A stretch of 64,000 nt of DNA from Acidimicrobiia bacterium (GCA_009694375.1 SHVB01000002.1:124001-188000), one strand, 5' to 3'; shown: positions 24,491 through 34,128, counted from the first letter of the stretch. Notes: a model not told the origin generated them from the letters alone. Numbers and translations: made by a program.

Positions 24491-25339
24491 GTGACCGATA
24501 GCACCGGATCATTCGGAACCCTCGTCGATACCCGCCTGCGGGTGCTCACCTGGAACCTGTGGTGGCGCTTTGGCCCCTGGGAAGCCCGGCGGCCCGCCAT
24601 CGCCGCAGTGCTGGCCCGCCTCGACGCCGATGTCATCTGCCTCCAGGAAGTGTGGGACGACGGGGAGGTGAACTTCGCCGCCGAACTGGCCAACGCTCTC
24701 GGCTACCACCATGTGTACGGCGCCCGCCTCGAACTCGACGGGGTGCGCTTCGGCAACGCCATCTTGTCGCGCTGGCCGATCACCGACAGCGACGTCCTTC
24801 CGCTCCCGGCCGAGGCGGACGTGGACGAACTCCGCACCTGCGTACGGGCCGACATCAGCGGACCCCGCGGGGCGCTGCAGGTGTTCAGCACGCACCTCAA
24901 CTGGCGGTTCGACCAGAGCGCCACCCGCCAGGATCAGGTACGAGCCATCTGCGCCTTTATCGAAGCGTCCAAGCCCCCGGGGGGTCGCGCGGTGGCCCCC
25001 ATCCTCTGTGGCGACTTCAACGCCGACCCCGACAGCGACGAGATCCGCATGCTGAACGGACTCGCCGCCACCGCGGTGCCCAAGTTGGTGTTCCACGACG
25101 CGTGGGTGATGGCCGGTCAGCCCTCGCCCTCGAGTACGAGCGGGGCCACCTGGAGCAACGACAACCCCTACGCCCTCCTCGATCTCGAACCCGACCGCCG
25201 AATCGACTACATCTTCGTCGGTTGGCCCAAAGCGGGCGGCGTCGGTCATGTCACCCAGGCCACCGTCGAATGCCTCGAGCCGGTGGACAACGTGGTGGCC
25301 AGCGACCATCTCGGCCTGCTCGCCGAACTCCGCTACTAG
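24491..25339 (+). CDS. Endonuclease/exonuclease/phosphatase-fold protein
   Basis: This 282-residue protein has the DNase I-like EEP fold. The catalytic motifs are visible in order: VLTWNLWW, LQEVWDDGE (metal-binding Glu), GDFNADPDSDE (Asp and Asn) and VASDHLGLLAEL (the Asp-His pair). The family includes nucleases, lipid phosphatases and phosphodiesterases, so the substrate is open. No signal peptide is evident, and the start is the GTG at 24491, with CATGAT six bases upstream. Confidence 0.88.
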   Translation: MTDSTGSFGTLVDTRLRVLTWNLWWRFGPWEARRPAIAAVLARLDADVICLQEVWDDGEVNFAAELANALGYHHVYGARLELDGVRFGNAILSRWPITDSDVLPLPAEADVDELRTCVRADISGPRGALQVFSTHLNWRFDQSATRQDQVRAICAFIEASKPPGGRAVAPILCGDFNADPDSDEIRMLNGLAATAVPKLVFHDAWVMAGQPSPSSTSGATWSNDNPYALLDLEPDRRIDYIFVGWPKAGGVGHVTQATVECLEPVDNVVASDHLGLLAELRY

Positions 25340-25343
25340 CCCC

Positions 25344-25601
25344 TCACAGCCCGGGGTCTTCGCCGATCTCCTTCAGGGCGTCGCGCAGCGCCACCCGCAA
25401 GCGACGGGCGATCGGAGCCGCCAGGTGGGCGACGAGGCCCGCCCCGGCACTGCCCACCTCCTCCAGCGTGAGCACCACCCGCGGCTCGCTGTCGTTGTAG
25501 TCGTCACTGATCGCCACCGCCCAGGACAGACGGGCTAGGTCGTCGTCACTCGGAGGGAGATCGTCGGGGGCAAAGGGATGATCATCAATGGATCGGCGCA
25601 T
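25344..25601 (-). CDS. Acidic small protein of unknown function
   Basis: This 85-residue protein is acidic at the N-terminus (DDHPFAPDDLPPSDDDLARL) and ends in an amphipathic, charged helix (RRLRVALRDALKEIG). No family is recognised. It has a Gly-rich sequence before the ATG. It is convergent with the EEP gene (stops four bases apart) and divergent from hemE. A role is not evident. Confidence 0.6.
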   Translation of the reverse strand: MRRSIDDHPFAPDDLPPSDDDLARLSWAVAISDDYNDSEPRVVLTLEEVGSAGAGLVAHLAAPIARRLRVALRDALKEIGEDPGL

Positions 25602-25659
25602 CCCCCCATCAGACCACGACTTCGCCGACAGCGAGGGCGGGTCCTAGGTTGAGAGGGTC

Positions 25660-26712
25660 ATGGCCCTCCCCCACGCCGCACTTGCCGACTCCCCGTTCCT
25701 CCTCGCCGCTCGCGGGCAGCGGGCCGATCAGGTGCCGGTATGGTTCATGCGCCAAGCCGGCCGCTCGTTGCCGGAGTACCGGGCGTTACGAGGCTCCGGC
25801 AGCATCCTCGATGCCATCCACAACCCGGCACTGGCGGCGGAGATCACCTTGCAGCCGGTGCGTCGTTACGGCGTGGATGCCGCCATCCTCTTCAGCGACA
25901 TCGTGGTGCCGGCCGCCGCCATCGGCTTCGGGGTGGACGTGACCCCCGGCGTGGGTCCGGTGGTCTCCGAGCCGTTCCGTGCCGCCGCCGACCTCAATCG
26001 CCTGCGCCCCTTCGAACCCGAGATCGACGCCCCCTACGTGGCCGAGACGGTTCGCCAGGCCGTGACCGAACTCGGCGGAACCCCTCTCATTGGCTTCGCC
26101 GGCGCCCCCTTCACGGTGGCGAGTTACCTCATCGAAGGCCGCCCGTCGCGCACCTACGGCCTGACCAAAGCGATGATGCACGGTGATCCCGGCCTTTGGC
26201 ACCAGCTCCTCGACCGGCTGGCCGACATGGCTATTGCCTCCCTCTTGGCCCAGGTGGAGGCCGGGGCCAGCGCCATCCAACTATTCGACTCTTGGGCCGG
26301 GGCCCTCTCGCCGGATGTGTACCGGGATCTCGTCATGCCCGCCAGCGCCAAGGTGCTCGCCGCCCTCGCAGCGAGCGGGGTGCCCCGCATCCACTTCGGG
26401 GTGGGCACCGGCGAACTGTTGAGCCTCATGGGCGAAGCCGGGGCCGATGTGGTGGGCGTCGACTGGCGGGTACCCCTCGACGTGGCCCGCCAACGGGTCC
26501 CCCACCACGCAGTGCAGGGGAATCTCGACCCGGCGGTGTGCCTAGCCCCCTGGGAGGTAGTGGCTGAGCGCACCCGGGACGTGTTGCGCCGCAACGCCGG
26601 TCGCCCGGGTCACATCTTCAACCTCGGGCACGGCGTGTTGCCGGAACTAGATCCCGGAGTGCTGCAGGAGGTCGTGGACCTCGTCCACGCGGAGGGTCGC
26701 ACCGATGGCTAA
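25660..26712 (+). CDS. hemE: Uroporphyrinogen decarboxylase
   Basis: The 350-residue enzyme decarboxylates uroporphyrinogen III to coproporphyrinogen III. The N-terminal signature [16 protein letters not shown] and the [19 protein letters not shown] motif with the catalytic Asp are present, and the length is standard. It opens an operon with cpfC, cgoX and a sortase gene. TAGGTT lies nine bases before the ATG with GAGAGGG between, so it may be leadered or near-leaderless. It overlaps cpfC by eight bases. Confidence 0.95.
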   Translation: MALPHAALADSPFLLAARGQRADQVPVWFMRQAGRSLPEYRALRGSGSILDAIHNPALAAEITLQPVRRYGVDAAILFSDIVVPAAAIGFGVDVTPGVGPVVSEPFRAAADLNRLRPFEPEIDAPYVAETVRQAVTELGGTPLIGFAGAPFTVASYLIEGRPSRTYGLTKAMMHGDPGLWHQLLDRLADMAIASLLAQVEAGASAIQLFDSWAGALSPDVYRDLVMPASAKVLAALAASGVPRIHFGVGTGELLSLMGEAGADVVGVDWRVPLDVARQRVPHHAVQGNLDPAVCLAPWEVVAERTRDVLRRNAGRPGHIFNLGHGVLPELDPGVLQEVVDLVHAEGRTDG

Positions 26713-27622
26713 TCCTCCCGTAGGGGTGGTCGTCATGGCCTATGGCACCCCGAAAGCCCCCTCCGAGATCGAGGCGTATTACACGCACATCCGGCGGGGA
26801 AACGCCCCCACCCCGGAGCAGTTGGCCGACCTCACGAAGCGCTACGAGGCCATCGGCGGCGTATCCCCTCTCGCCGAGCGCACCGAAGCACAACGCCGAG
26901 GGATAGAGGCCGCTCTCGAGGAGCAAGCACCGGGCGCCACGCGCGTCATCCTCGGTCAAAAACACGCCGCTCCTTTCATCGAAGATGCCGTTTCCAGCCT
27001 GGCGGATGCCGGCATCAACCATGTGGTGGGCCTCGTGCTGGCCCCCCACTATTCCGGGTTTTCGGTGGGTCAATACCAACAACGACTCCGGGATGCCGCC
27101 GCCGAACACGGCATGACCACGAGCCACATCGACCGATGGCACCTCGAAGAGAGCTACGTCTCCTTTCTGACCGGCGCCGTGCAGGACGCGCTCATAGCGA
27201 TGCCTGCGAAAACCACCGTGGTCTTCACGGCCCACTCCCTCCCCGAGCGAGTGTTGGTGGACGACCCCTACCCGGAGGAACTTTCCGAGTCGGCCGCCGC
27301 GGTAGCCGACGCACTGGGACTCGCATCACGGGCGGGATGGTCCCTCGGGTGGCAGTCGGCGGGCCGCACGCCCGAACCCTGGCGCGGCCCCGACATTCTC
27401 GACATCATCCGCGACCTCGCCACCCATGACGAGGTCGATGGCGTGCTCGTGTGCCCGCAGGGCTTCGTGTCCGACCACCTTGAGGTGGTGTACGACCTCG
27501 ACATCGAGGCCCAGCAGTTGGCCGATGACCTCGGGCTGGCCTTCGCTCGCACCGAGGTGCTCAACGACCACGGGCCCGTGCTCGCGGCGCTGGCCACCCT
27601 GGTACTGAACACCATCCCATGA
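26705..27622 (+). CDS. cpfC: Coproporphyrin III ferrochelatase
   Basis: At 305 residues this is a compact ferrochelatase that inserts Fe2+ into coproporphyrin III in the coproporphyrin-dependent heme route. [32 protein letters not shown] and AHSLPERV (active-site His) are clear. The [12 protein letters not shown] motif and the [10 protein letters not shown] motif with the catalytic Glu are also present. It has a single Cys, so the C-terminal [2Fe-2S] cluster of many actinobacterial enzymes is missing. The sequence looks closer to Bacillus-type CpfC. It overlaps both neighbours in the operon. Confidence 0.93.
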   Translation: MANPPVGVVVMAYGTPKAPSEIEAYYTHIRRGNAPTPEQLADLTKRYEAIGGVSPLAERTEAQRRGIEAALEEQAPGATRVILGQKHAAPFIEDAVSSLADAGINHVVGLVLAPHYSGFSVGQYQQRLRDAAAEHGMTTSHIDRWHLEESYVSFLTGAVQDALIAMPAKTTVVFTAHSLPERVLVDDPYPEELSESAAAVADALGLASRAGWSLGWQSAGRTPEPWRGPDILDIIRDLATHDEVDGVLVCPQGFVSDHLEVVYDLDIEAQQLADDLGLAFARTEVLNDHGPVLAALATLVLNTIP

Positions 27623-28980
27623 CCCATGTCGTGGTCATCGGCGGCGGCATCACCGGATTGGTGGCCGCCCGGGAGGCCAGCGAAGCCGGAGCGACGGTCA
27701 CGTTGCTGGAACCCGGGCGACTCGGCGGCAAGGTGCAGACGAGCGCCTTTGACAACGGCATGCTCGACGAAGCCGCCGACGCGTTCCTCGCCCGCGTACC
27801 CGAGGGCATCGAACTGTGCGAGCAACTCGGCCTCGCCGGTCAGCTCGTGGCCCCCGCCGAGCGTCGCGCCCACGTGTTCAGCCACGGGGCGCTGCGACGA
27901 CTCCCCGAGGCCCACCTGCTCGGCGTCCCCACTGACCTCGACGAACTAGCCGCCTCCGGCATCGTGTCGGCCGAGGGCATCACCGCGGCCCGCCGCGACC
28001 TCGAAGAGCCCCTCGTGGCTCCGACCACTGACGTCACCATCGGCAGCCTCATGCGCCAACGCCTCGGGCACGAGGTGGCGGAGCGGCTCGTGGACCCGCT
28101 GGTGGGCGGTATCAACGCCGGGAACAGCGACGCCTTGAGCCTGGCCGCCACCGTTCCCCAACTCGACGCCGCCGCCCGCAGCGGGGCGGCATCGCTCATC
28201 GAAGCCTGTCGGGCCCAACAGGCCGCCGGCCCCAACCGGAGCGACCCGGTGTTCTTCGCGCCCCGCGATGGCATGGGAGCACTCACCGCCGCGCTGGTGG
28301 CGGACCTCTCCCGTCGCGGTGTGACGCTGAACACTTCGCCAGCCCGCAGTATCGAACCCTGTGGGCTCGGATGGAGGGTGCAAGTAGAGGGCGGCTCCCT
28401 CGACGCCGATGCCGTGGTGGTGGCCACGCCCGCCCCGATCGCGGCGGCGATCCTGCGGGCCGGGGCCGCCCGGGTAGCCACGCTCCTCGCCGCCATCCCC
28501 TACGCATCGGTGGCGATGGTGTCTATTGCCGTGGATCGTGAGGGCATCGATCGCGAACTGAACGGCAGCGGCTTTCTCGTGCCGCGGAGCGAGGGCCTCA
28601 CCGTGACGGCTTGTTCGTGGACATCGGCCAAATGGCCGCACCTCGGTGGGGACGCCACCGTGTGGCTGCGGGCATCGGTAGGGAGAGATGGCGCCATCCC
28701 CACCGGACCGCTCGAAACGCAGGTGCTCGCCGATCTCGGGCACACCATGGCCCTGCGGGGCCGCCCTCGGGAGGTGCGGGTGAGCGAGTGGCCAGCGTCA
28801 TTTCCTCAGTACCGCGTCGGGCACCTGGCCCGAGTAGCGGCGATCGACGCCGGCCTGGCGGCCACCATGCCCACCGTGGCCGTGGCCGGCGCCGCCTTAC
28901 GGGGGCTCGGAGTGCCAGCCTGCATCCGCCAGGGCCGCGCCGCCGCCCAACGAGTATTAGCCCCCTTGGGCACGGCATAA
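27619..28980 (+). CDS. cgoX: Coproporphyrinogen III oxidase (HemY/CgoX type)
   Basis: This 453-residue FAD enzyme oxidises coproporphyrinogen III to coproporphyrin III with O2. VVVIGGGITGLVAARE is the N-terminal dinucleotide-binding motif, and the GDAPCFAD-like end region is represented by VAVAGAALRGLGVPACIRQGRAAA. Between CpfC and ChdC in the pathway order, it fits the CPD route. It overlaps cpfC by four bases and the sortase gene by one (TAATG). The start ATG at 27619 is coupled translationally. Confidence 0.92.
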   Translation: MTHVVVIGGGITGLVAAREASEAGATVTLLEPGRLGGKVQTSAFDNGMLDEAADAFLARVPEGIELCEQLGLAGQLVAPAERRAHVFSHGALRRLPEAHLLGVPTDLDELAASGIVSAEGITAARRDLEEPLVAPTTDVTIGSLMRQRLGHEVAERLVDPLVGGINAGNSDALSLAATVPQLDAAARSGAASLIEACRAQQAAGPNRSDPVFFAPRDGMGALTAALVADLSRRGVTLNTSPARSIEPCGLGWRVQVEGGSLDADAVVVATPAPIAAAILRAGAARVATLLAAIPYASVAMVSIAVDREGIDRELNGSGFLVPRSEGLTVTACSWTSAKWPHLGGDATVWLRASVGRDGAIPTGPLETQVLADLGHTMALRGRPREVRVSEWPASFPQYRVGHLARVAAIDAGLAATMPTVAVAGAALRGLGVPACIRQGRAAAQRVLAPLGTA

Positions 28981-29651
28981 TGAACACAGTGCATACGGTT
29001 TCTTCCCCCCGACGTCTTTACCGGCTCGCCACCCCCCTGGCGGCTCTGGTGGTGGCGGTCGCAGTGGGCGGCATAGCCGGACGAGGGCTGAGCGAGAGTG
29101 AGGTGGCCGCCAGTACCACCCCGCCGGCGGCACCGTCGCTCGACCTCGACCGGGTGGCGCAGACGGCCGTGAGCGTTGTGAACGGGATCAGCGCCGCCCT
29201 CCCGGTGCCGGGACCTTCTCCGCTCGACGCACGGGCACCCACTCCCAAAGTTCAGTGGGGCACGCTGGAAATCCCCTCCATCGGATTGTCGCAGCCCTTT
29301 TTTGAGGGAGTGACCCTCACCGCCATCGACAACGGCCCCAGCCATTGGCCCGGTACCGCCATGCCCGGCGAACTCGGCAACGCGGTGCTGGCTGGCCACC
29401 GCACCACCCGAACCCGGCCCTTCTTTGATCTCGACCTCGTGGCGCCGGGAGACGAGTTGATCTTCACGATGCTCACCGGCGAGCGGTACGTGTACACCCT
29501 CGACAGGGTGGAGATCGTGGACGCCACCGCACTGGGCATCGTGGATCAGACCTACGGCTACCGGGCCACGCTCTTCGCCTGTCACCCCAAGGGCAGCCTC
29601 CGGCAACGGATCGTCGGCCACTTCACTTTGCAGTCCTCTACCCCCGCCTGA
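28980..29651 (+). CDS. Class E sortase
   Basis: This 223-residue transpeptidase has an N-terminal membrane anchor (residues 18-36) and a Pro-rich stretch, then the sortase barrel. Catalytic residues are visible: H140 in VLAGHRTT, C201 in TLFACHPKG and an Arg at 208 or 210. Class E sortases recognise LAXTG or LPXTG signals in Actinobacteria and anchor the protein to peptidoglycan. Its only obvious substrate in this window is the LPVTG barrel protein of the cobalamin operon. It is cotranscribed with the heme genes, starting at an ATG that overlaps the cgoX stop. Confidence 0.9.
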   Translation: MNTVHTVSSPRRLYRLATPLAALVVAVAVGGIAGRGLSESEVAASTTPPAAPSLDLDRVAQTAVSVVNGISAALPVPGPSPLDARAPTPKVQWGTLEIPSIGLSQPFFEGVTLTAIDNGPSHWPGTAMPGELGNAVLAGHRTTRTRPFFDLDLVAPGDELIFTMLTGERYVYTLDRVEIVDATALGIVDQTYGYRATLFACHPKGSLRQRIVGHFTLQSSTPA

Positions 29652-29687
29652 TTCACCCCCGCCGCCGCCCGCTGCCATCATTGCCCT

Positions 29688-31166
29688 GTGCCTCCCATCC
29701 CCCCGCGGCTCGCCACCGGTGCCACTGCGGTCGTAGCCGGGGTATTGCTGTGCCTTTCGCTGCCCCCCTTCGGGTTCTGGCCCCTGGCCTTCGTGGGCCT
29801 GGTGCTGGTGGACCGACTCATCGCCCACCAACCGCGCGGCGCCCGCTTCGCTCGCGGATGGTTGGTGGCCATGGGCTGTTTTGTCCCCGGCCTGTCCTGG
29901 ATGACCGCTCTCACCGTCCCGGGCACCGTGATCGCCTGTGTGGCCTATTCCGCCATGCTGGGGGCTGGCATCGCCGCCGCTCCACCCGGCCGAGGCCGGT
30001 GGTTGGCCCTGGCCGGCACCTGGACCGTGGCGGAATTGCTGCGCTCGTCGTGGCCCTTCGGCGGGGTTCCCCTAGCCAGTCTTCCCATCGGGCAGGTGGC
30101 AGGTCCGCTCGCCGCCGTGCTGCGCCTCGGCGGTCCGGTCCTGCTCTTGGTGTGCACGATCCTCGTGGGCCAATCCCTCGCAGCCTTGGTGCGCGGGGCC
30201 TGGCTGCCCGCCGTCGGTCTCCTCGCCATCCCCCTCGTGGTGCTCGGGGCCGCCCAGGTGGCGCCCCAGGGTCACGCGGTGGCCACCGCCGAGATCGCCC
30301 TGGTCCAAGGGGGTGGGGCCCAGGGAACACGCCAGAGCAAGGACAGCATCAAGCGGGTATTCGCCGCCCACGTGGAGGCCACCGCCCTGGTGGAGCCGCC
30401 GGTCGATCTCATGGTGTGGCCCGAGGATGTGATCGACACGCCTACCCCGCTGGTAGAAGACCCGTGGGGCATCATTGTGGGCGACCTCGCCCGGGCCAAG
30501 AACGCTCCGCTACTGGTGGGCGCCATCGAAGACGCCGGGGAGGGCTACTTTCGCAACGCCGTCGAGTTGTTCGACGCCGAGGGCCAACTGGTGGGGCGCT
30601 ACGAGAAAGTGCACCGGGTGCCCTTCGGGGAGTGGGTGCCGTTCCGACCCCTGCTGGCCAAGGTGGCCGACGGTGCACTCCCTCGCCGGGATGCGGTGAT
30701 CGGCGAGATCCCCAACTACCTCGACGTGCCCGGTCCCGTGGGGCGGGTGGTCACCCCGATCTCCTGGGAGATCTTCTTCCCTGACCGCACCCGCGAAGGC
30801 GTCGAGGCCGGGGCGCGTCTCGTAGTCAATCCCACCAACGGCTCGTCGTTCACCGGCACGATCGTGCAGACCCAACAACTGGCGTCATCGCGCATGCGAG
30901 CCATTGAGAGCGGGCGCTGGGTCGCCCAGGTAGCCCCCACCGGCTTCAGCGCCATCATCGGCGACACCGGCCGGATCATCGAGCGCAGCAGCATCAGCGA
31001 AACGCAAGTGATCCAGCGCGAGGTGCAGTTGCGAGAAGGTCTCACGATCTACACCCGCTACGGCAACCTCATCGGACTGATCCTGGCCGCCGCGTGCATT
31101 CTGAGCGGCTGGACCATCGAAGTAGTTGGTACCCGTCGGCGTCAGGCCGGGGCGTCGCTGGCCTAA
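29688..31166 (+). CDS. lnt: Apolipoprotein N-acyltransferase homologue with Ser at the catalytic Cys position
   Basis: The 492-residue protein has several N-terminal membrane helices and a C-terminal nitrilase-like domain, matching Lnt, which adds the third acyl chain to lipoproteins. E246 (VWPEDV) and K307 (YEKVHRVPFGEWVPF) align with the first two catalytic residues. The third, Cys387 in E. coli, falls on S359 in VVTPISWEIFF. It may use Ser as nucleophile, be inactive, or act on another substrate. CATCAT lies six bases before the GTG. Its stop overlaps that of the convergent ABC-F gene by four bases. Confidence 0.88.
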   Translation: MPPIPPRLATGATAVVAGVLLCLSLPPFGFWPLAFVGLVLVDRLIAHQPRGARFARGWLVAMGCFVPGLSWMTALTVPGTVIACVAYSAMLGAGIAAAPPGRGRWLALAGTWTVAELLRSSWPFGGVPLASLPIGQVAGPLAAVLRLGGPVLLLVCTILVGQSLAALVRGAWLPAVGLLAIPLVVLGAAQVAPQGHAVATAEIALVQGGGAQGTRQSKDSIKRVFAAHVEATALVEPPVDLMVWPEDVIDTPTPLVEDPWGIIVGDLARAKNAPLLVGAIEDAGEGYFRNAVELFDAEGQLVGRYEKVHRVPFGEWVPFRPLLAKVADGALPRRDAVIGEIPNYLDVPGPVGRVVTPISWEIFFPDRTREGVEAGARLVVNPTNGSSFTGTIVQTQQLASSRMRAIESGRWVAQVAPTGFSAIIGDTGRIIERSSISETQVIQREVQLREGLTIYTRYGNLIGLILAAACILSGWTIEVVGTRRRQAGASLA

Positions 31167-32767
31167 CCCAGGTCGATCGTGCGGGTCACGTCCACATTCT
31201 GGAGAAAGGCACGGTCGTGGGTGACCAGCAGCAGCGTGCCGTCGTAACTCCCGAGGGCCGCTTCGAGTTGCTCGATCGCCTGCAGATCGAGGTGGTTCGT
31301 GGGCTCGTCGAGAACCAGGCAGTTCACCCCCGCGGTGGTGAACTCCGCTAGGAGGGCCCGGGTGCGTTCCCCGGGTGAGAGGTTTCGTCCTGGCCGTTCC
31401 ATGTGATCGGCGCCCAGGCCAAACTTCGCCAGACACGACCGGGCCTCGGAGCGGTCGAGGCCGGTGGTGTGCATGAACGACCGCAGCAGCGGTTGGTCGG
31501 CGGCGTAGCGCGCCCGACGCTGGTCGAGCAGGCCCACCTGCACCCCCGGCCCCATCCACCGCTGCCCAGCGGCTAGTTCCTCCTCGCCGAGGATGGCCCG
31601 CAGGAGCGTCGTTTTCCCCGACCCATTGGGCCCGAGAATGGCGAGCCGGTCCTGCCAGGCCACCTCCAGGCTGATCGGCCCGAGGTGAAACGAACCCCTC
31701 GTCATGACCGCCCCATCCAGGCGGGCCACTACATCGCCCGAGCGGGTGGCGGCCGCCAACTCGAGCTGAAGTTCCCAGGGCTCCCAGGGCTTATCCACCA
31801 CCTCGAGCCGCTCGATCGCCTTCTCGGTGGCCTTCGCCTTCGACGCCATCTTTTCGGACCGCTGGGCGTTGTGATGCACGATGAACTTGTCGTTGTCGCG
31901 GGAACGGGCCTTGGCGTTGCGCACCCCGACCACCGCCCACTCGCGCTGGGTGCGCTGACGGTCTCGCAACCGGTCGCGCTCGGCGGTGAACTTCCCGTAG
32001 CCCTCGTACTGCTGCCGCCGGGCCAACTCGCGCGATTCCACGTAATCGCTCCATCCCCCAGCATGACTCACACCGCAGTGGTCGGGTTCGCGTAGTTCGA
32101 GGATGCGGGTCACCACCTGATCAAGGAAGGCGCGGTCATGGGACACAGTGACCACCGCGGAGGGGGTTGCCGCCACGAAGTGCTCGAGGAGATCGAGGCC
32201 GGCAAAATCCAAGTCGTTGGTGGGCTCATCGAGCAGCAGCACGTCCTGGCGCGACAACAAGATCGCCGCCAGCGCCGCCCGGGCCGCCTGGCCACCCGAG
32301 AGGTGGCCCACTTCCACCTCGGCGCGATCCGCCGACAGCCCCACCTGGGCCAACACAACACCGGTACGGGCATCAAGGTCGTTGGCGCCGATGGCCAGGA
32401 AGTGTTCGAGGGCGGTGCTGTAGGCCTCAATCGACTCGCCGTCGCCCCCCAGGGCGGCGGTGGCGGCATCAAGCGCATCGTTGGCGGCGGTTACCCCGGT
32501 GCGCCTGGCTAGATAGGCCCGCAATGTCTCCCCCGACCGGGTATCGGGTTCCTGCGGAAGCCACCCCACGGTGGTGGAGGCCGGCACCCGTTCCACGCAA
32601 CCCCCATCGGGCGATTCGAGCCCGGCCAGTATCCGCAAGAGCGTGGACTTACCAATGCCGTTGGGTCCCACGATCCCCAGGCGCGTGTCGGCGGTGACCG
32701 CCAGGGACACCCCGCCGAGCACCACCTGCGCCCCGTGGTGTCGCACGAGGTCCTTGGCCACCAACAC
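31163..32767 (-). CDS. ABC-F family ATPase
   Basis: About 534 residues with two ABC domains (GPNGIGKST with LSGGQAAR, then GPNGSGKTT with LSPGERTR) joined by a charged linker, and no membrane segment. ABC-F proteins act on the ribosome E site to help translation or give antibiotic protection. The linker (about residues 260-330) is Arg/Lys-rich and helical. The start is uncertain: a long frame continues to 33115 through the fucosidase gene and is rejected. GTG 32767 has a TATCGT box eight bases upstream and a GGGAAG sequence, so it is used here. Confidence 0.85.
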   Translation of the reverse strand: MLVAKDLVRHHGAQVVLGGVSLAVTADTRLGIVGPNGIGKSTLLRILAGLESPDGGCVERVPASTTVGWLPQEPDTRSGETLRAYLARRTGVTAANDALDAATAALGGDGESIEAYSTALEHFLAIGANDLDARTGVVLAQVGLSADRAEVEVGHLSGGQAARAALAAILLSRQDVLLLDEPTNDLDFAGLDLLEHFVAATPSAVVTVSHDRAFLDQVVTRILELREPDHCGVSHAGGWSDYVESRELARRQQYEGYGKFTAERDRLRDRQRTQREWAVVGVRNAKARSRDNDKFIVHHNAQRSEKMASKAKATEKAIERLEVVDKPWEPWELQLELAAATRSGDVVARLDGAVMTRGSFHLGPISLEVAWQDRLAILGPNGSGKTTLLRAILGEEELAAGQRWMGPGVQVGLLDQRRARYAADQPLLRSFMHTTGLDRSEARSCLAKFGLGADHMERPGRNLSPGERTRALLAEFTTAGVNCLVLDEPTNHLDLQAIEQLEAALGSYDGTLLLVTHDRAFLQNVDVTRTIDLG

Positions 32768-32814
32768 GACTTCCCACGATACCGGTTGGGACACCACCCC
32801 CGGCGGCGACCGCC

Positions 32815-34128
32815 CTAGGAGGGAACGGGGGTGATCTTGATGGTGAGGGCGGGGGCGACAGATGGGCGGGCGGGCAACGTCACCGTCGAGTCCTGCCATC
32901 GCAGGGGGGTGTCGTGGCCCAGCAGCGTGACGGTCGCCCCCGGCGGCAGCGGCACGTCGAGTTCCACCTGCGCCGTTGAGGGGGTGCCTTTCACGATGGC
33001 GTACAACGCGTCGTCCTTGGTGGTGAAGCGCACCGGATGACCTTCCCCGGTGATGCCCTCGGAGCGAGACCACCGGCGGGTCCGGTAGATGGCTTCGCCG
33101 TTGGTGCGGAGCCACCAGCCCAGCGCCAGCAGCCGCTGCGCCTGTGCCCAGGGAATCACGCCCGTGGCGGTGGGGCCCACGTTGAGGAGCAGATTGCCGC
33201 CGTGGGCGACGATGTCGATGAACATCCCCACGAGGGCATCGGCGGAGAGATAACTAGCGTCGGACTCCTGTCGGTTGTAGCCGAACGACGTACCGATCCC
33301 CCGGGTGCTCTCCCATTTCCGGCTGGGGTCGCCCTCGATGGAATACTCCGGCGTCACGAAGTCGCAGTGGACTGCCCCGGCGGACTGTCCCATCCAGTCG
33401 AACCGGTTGTTCACCACGCCGTCGGGCACGGCTTGGTAGTACCGCTCGAACAATCCCTCCAGATCGGCGGCGGCGGGATAGCCGATGTCGTTCCAGAGCA
33501 CGTCGGGTTGGTAGCGCTCAATCAACTCCGCCCAGTGGCTATTGGCGTAGGCCAGGTACTCGGGCGACTGTGGAATGGCGGCGATCATGTCCTCGAAATC
33601 CCGCATGGGCAGACCACCGAAGGTCCAGTCGAGCCCACCGGAGTAGTAGGTGCCGAAGCGCATCTTGCGGCGGCGCACGGCGGTAGCGAGATCGCCCACC
33701 AGATCGCGTTCGCTCCCCCACGCCGGCTTGTGCGGGTTGGGCGTGGCGCTGGGCCAGAGCAACACACCGTCGTGATGTTTCGTGACCAGCACCACGTACT
33801 GAGCGCCGGCCTGTTCAAACAGATCGGCCCACGGCTCGGGCTGCCATCCGGCGTGCCCGGCCAGGAACTGCGCCACAAAATCGTCGTAGGGCCGGTTACC
33901 GTGCACCTCGGCGTGGTGTTGCGCCGCGGGAGAGCCCTCGATGGCGATCGAGTTCTGGTACCACTCGACGTACGGCGAGGAGCGCATCGCCTCCGCCCAT
34001 CCCCCTTCGGCGGCGAGATCGAAGGGTGATTCGCTGATCGGGGCGAAGGCGGGAACGGCGGCGGCGGTCCAGTGCACGAAAATGCCGAGTTTGGCGTCAT
34101 CGAACCACGGAGGCAACGGCCGGTTCAT
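32815..34128 (-). CDS. Alpha-L-fucosidase (GH29)
   Basis: The 437-residue hydrolase starts without a signal peptide, so it is probably cytoplasmic. GH29 motifs are clear: KLGIFVHWTAAAVPAF, VTKHHDGVLLWPS, the RYQPDVLWNDIGYP segment with the Asp nucleophile, and the HGGNLLLNVGPTATG end of the barrel. A C-terminal beta domain of about 100 residues follows. The TAGCGT box is seven bases before the ATG. The neighbours do not form a fucose pathway, so its substrate is open. Confidence 0.9.
   Translation of the reverse strand: MNRPLPPWFDDAKLGIFVHWTAAAVPAFAPISESPFDLAAEGGWAEAMRSSPYVEWYQNSIAIEGSPAAQHHAEVHGNRPYDDFVAQFLAGHAGWQPEPWADLFEQAGAQYVVLVTKHHDGVLLWPSATPNPHKPAWGSERDLVGDLATAVRRRKMRFGTYYSGGLDWTFGGLPMRDFEDMIAAIPQSPEYLAYANSHWAELIERYQPDVLWNDIGYPAAADLEGLFERYYQAVPDGVVNNRFDWMGQSAGAVHCDFVTPEYSIEGDPSRKWESTRGIGTSFGYNRQESDASYLSADALVGMFIDIVAHGGNLLLNVGPTATGVIPWAQAQRLLALGWWLRTNGEAIYRTRRWSRSEGITGEGHPVRFTTKDDALYAIVKGTPSTAQVELDVPLPPGATVTLLGHDTPLRWQDSTVTLPARPSVAPALTIKITPVPS

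Noticed and set aside
32768-33115. An extension of the ABC-F gene upstream of 32767
   Set aside because: The added residues are Arg/His-rich, do not match ABC-F proteins, and overlap the fucosidase gene.
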